Assembly: GCA_021646405.1 (NCBI GenBank)
Contig: SOER01000001.1
Coordinates: forward strand, 230,445 to 294,444
Reading direction: 5' to 3'
Source of the DNA: Candidatus Loosdrechtia aerotolerans
GTDB taxonomy: Bacteria > Planctomycetota > Brocadiia > Brocadiales > Brocadiaceae
DNA: 64,000 nt
In this document: one piece after another, positions 62,935 through 64,000 of the stretch
Layout of the letters: each line of letters starts with the position of its first letter
Numbering within the stretch: the stretch's first letter is position 1
The notes under the pieces: model-generated
Databases searched by the model: none
Told to the model about the DNA's origin: nothing
The model's input: only the letters and a program-made list of their open reading frames with translations
Translations under genes and position numbers: made by a program

Positions 62935-63410
62935 GTGCGCCAGGCTAAGCTTGCAAGAACCAGTTGGTTGAAAAGCCAATCTGACAAAGTTAGCCGACCG
63001 TCAGAACCGAGTCTTGCACTCATTAGGTAACGACATGGGTGAAGCGTAGACAGGGAAACAGTAGGCCGTAATCCGAAAGGGTGAAGGTGTTGAGCTCCGA
63101 AAATAGTTATGTCATGGAGTAAGCCGACGTGATTAACACCACGGAAGGCAGCAACGAAGCTATCGAAAAGAAATAGGCGAGATAGCAGACACTCCATCGG
63201 GGTCGAAGTCCACGGCATGTTGTTGAATGGTTGTTGCAGGAACCTGGGAGGGCCTTTACCTTCCCTTGAGATAGAAAAAAAACACTATCAAGGGTACTCA
63301 AGTGCCGAGGAAACGAGGCATGAGAAAGGGGTAACAGGCAGTCGGATCAACTCATAGTACCGATGAGAACGGGTAATTCCGGAGGAGGGAAGGGGTTGAC
63401 AAACAGATGT
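62935..63410 (+). mobile_element. group II intron, 5' fragment (truncated)
   Basis: The fragment starts with GTGCGC, the conserved intron 5' end, and has the domain I features of bacterial ORF-carrying introns, including GAACCTGGGAGGGCC and CAGTCGGATCAACTCATAG. TAACAGG at 63332-63338 can pair as EBS1 with the 5' exon end TTTGTTA (with two G-U pairs), which supports the 5' boundary at 62934/62935. The reading frame typical of the intron reverse transcriptase begins (DQLIVPMRTGNSGGGKGLT) but stops after a few codons where the second 22-bp repeat starts. Reverse transcriptase, domain V and the 3' end are absent, so it cannot splice alone. Confidence 0.8.
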
Positions 63411-63432
63411 ATCTGACATTCAAGAGGTTTTT
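63411..63432 (+). repeat. 22-bp direct repeat, copy 2
   Basis: An exact copy of 62700-62721. It marks the point where the intron sequence stops and the insertion-sequence region begins. Confidence 0.75.
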
Positions 63433-63517
63433 CAAAGAGGAGATAAAATTTAATTGATTTTTTAGAAGGATAGATTAATCTACCCGGTAAAAACCTTCAG
63501 AAAAGAAAGGAAAAGGT

Positions 63518-64000
63518 ATGCCGGGGAGTGATTCTTTTGAAATTCTTACTACTAAGAGACTCGATCATCTTCCTTTAGTATCTGCTTGTATGCGATACCT
63601 GGAAATTGGTCAGACTATCGATGAGCTGGTTGTCTCTCATAAACTCAATTGTGTAAGTGCCGGAGAATGTCTCCAGGCAATGGTCTTGTCAATCCTAACC
63701 GGTCAGCATGCTCTGTACAAAGTCTCTGAGGTATTGGGAGAGTATGATACCGAGATTATCTTCCAGAAACAGATTAAGCCAGAGTCATTCCATGATAACC
63801 GGTTAGGAGCAGCACTGGATCAGATGGGGGAGGCTGGTTTGGGAATGTTGTATTCAAAGCTCATTGCAAAAGCTATCATGAAATATTCGCTAGGATTAGA
63901 GAAACTGCATTTCGATACCACCAGTATTAGCCTGTATGGTGCTTATGAGCAAGAAGAGGATGGGGATGACATTCCAAGAATTACGTATGGTCATAGTAAG
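63518..64000 (+). CDS. IS1634-type (IS4 superfamily) transposase, N-terminal part (partial)
   Basis: The frame is open from an ATG behind aaaggaaaagg to the window end (161 codons). The N-terminal DUF4277-like region has ILTTKRLDHLPLVSACMRYL and VSAGECLQAMVLSILTGQHALYKV. HFDTTSISLYGAYE carries the first catalytic Asp of the DDE site, followed by ITYGHSK, both typical of IS1634-type transposases. The rest lies outside the window. Confidence 0.88.
   Translation, partial: MPGSDSFEILTTKRLDHLPLVSACMRYLEIGQTIDELVVSHKLNCVSAGECLQAMVLSILTGQHALYKVSEVLGEYDTEIIFQKQIKPESFHDNRLGAALDQMGEAGLGMLYSKLIAKAIMKYSLGLEKLHFDTTSISLYGAYEQEEDGDDIPRITYGHSK

Noticed and set aside
63250..63432. Domain V or 3' end of the group II intron.
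   Set aside because: No AGC...GUUCGGUU-type domain V hairpin was found; the intron stops before it.

Overview
The window looks like a piece of an AT-leaning chromosome from an anammox-type planctomycete (Brocadiales). This is inferred from the gene mix: squalene-hopene cyclase with the hopanoid radical-SAM enzyme HpnH, a lipid A kinase, a K+-dependent-type membrane pyrophosphatase with an extra N-terminal segment, anaerobic ribonucleotide reductase, DUF4159/vWA proteins, and a group II intron plus IS1634-type debris. No rRNA, tRNA or anammox-specific hydrazine gene is present, so the lineage remains an inference. Most genes are housekeeping genes in short operons on both strands.

Layout. 1-3.3 kb (minus): mtaB, a phospholipase D-like nuclease, a DUF4159 protein and a partial vWA-type membrane protein. 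3.5-9.1 kb: alanine dehydrogenase, argJ, a pyruvoyl-type arginine decarboxylase and, divergently, a short SpeA-like PLP decarboxylase, then soluble pyrophosphatase. 9.2-17.9 kb: an EIIA domain fused to a Na,K-ATPase-like P-type pump, trpD, rpsU, rsfS (probably with a non-AUG start), a zinc ribbon protein and the membrane pyrophosphatase. 17.1-21.4 kb: an ABC-2 exporter with a TPR-like partner, and two molybdenum-cofactor-type genes. 21.7-33.4 kb: glnA, a run of small cysteine-rich and CBS genes, a Tat-type phosphoesterase, a SemiSWEET-Cache-HAMP-PAS receptor without an output domain, a DUF456 protein, uvrB, an AI-2E-type permease, a ComEA-like HhH protein and a membrane protein with an internal repeat.

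33.5-41.4 kb (minus) is the block nrdR-nrdD-nrdG-tiny basic peptide, closed by a strong terminator, followed by smc. 41.4-46.4 kb holds translation genes (rsmB, fmt, def, rpsT), DUF116 and a histone-deacetylase-fold enzyme. 46.6-53.3 kb has the hopanoid genes shc and hpnH (convergent), a stress-type cluster (YflT-like, DUF2267, baeRF-type) and a nucleosidase that could belong either to hopanoid or to methylthioadenosine metabolism. 53.3-62.5 kb is a plus-strand run: purE, mtnA, lipoprotein, thiD, HNH nuclease, lpxK, a 56-residue ferredoxin, a conserved unknown, a MagIII/Nth-like glycosylase, pyrC, a NYN-domain nuclease and a VanZ-like protein.

The last 1.5 kb is mobile-element debris: a GC-rich hairpin repeat, the 5' part of a group II intron that stops just after the start of its reverse transcriptase, a 22-bp direct repeat on both sides of that piece, and an IS1634-type transposase running off the end. 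The most unusual items are the EIIA-P-type ATPase fusion, the SemiSWEET receptor, the Lys-rich micro-gene in the nrd operon, the apparent AUA start of rsfS and the duplicated motif in the NYN protein. I saw no CRISPR array, defence island or prophage.
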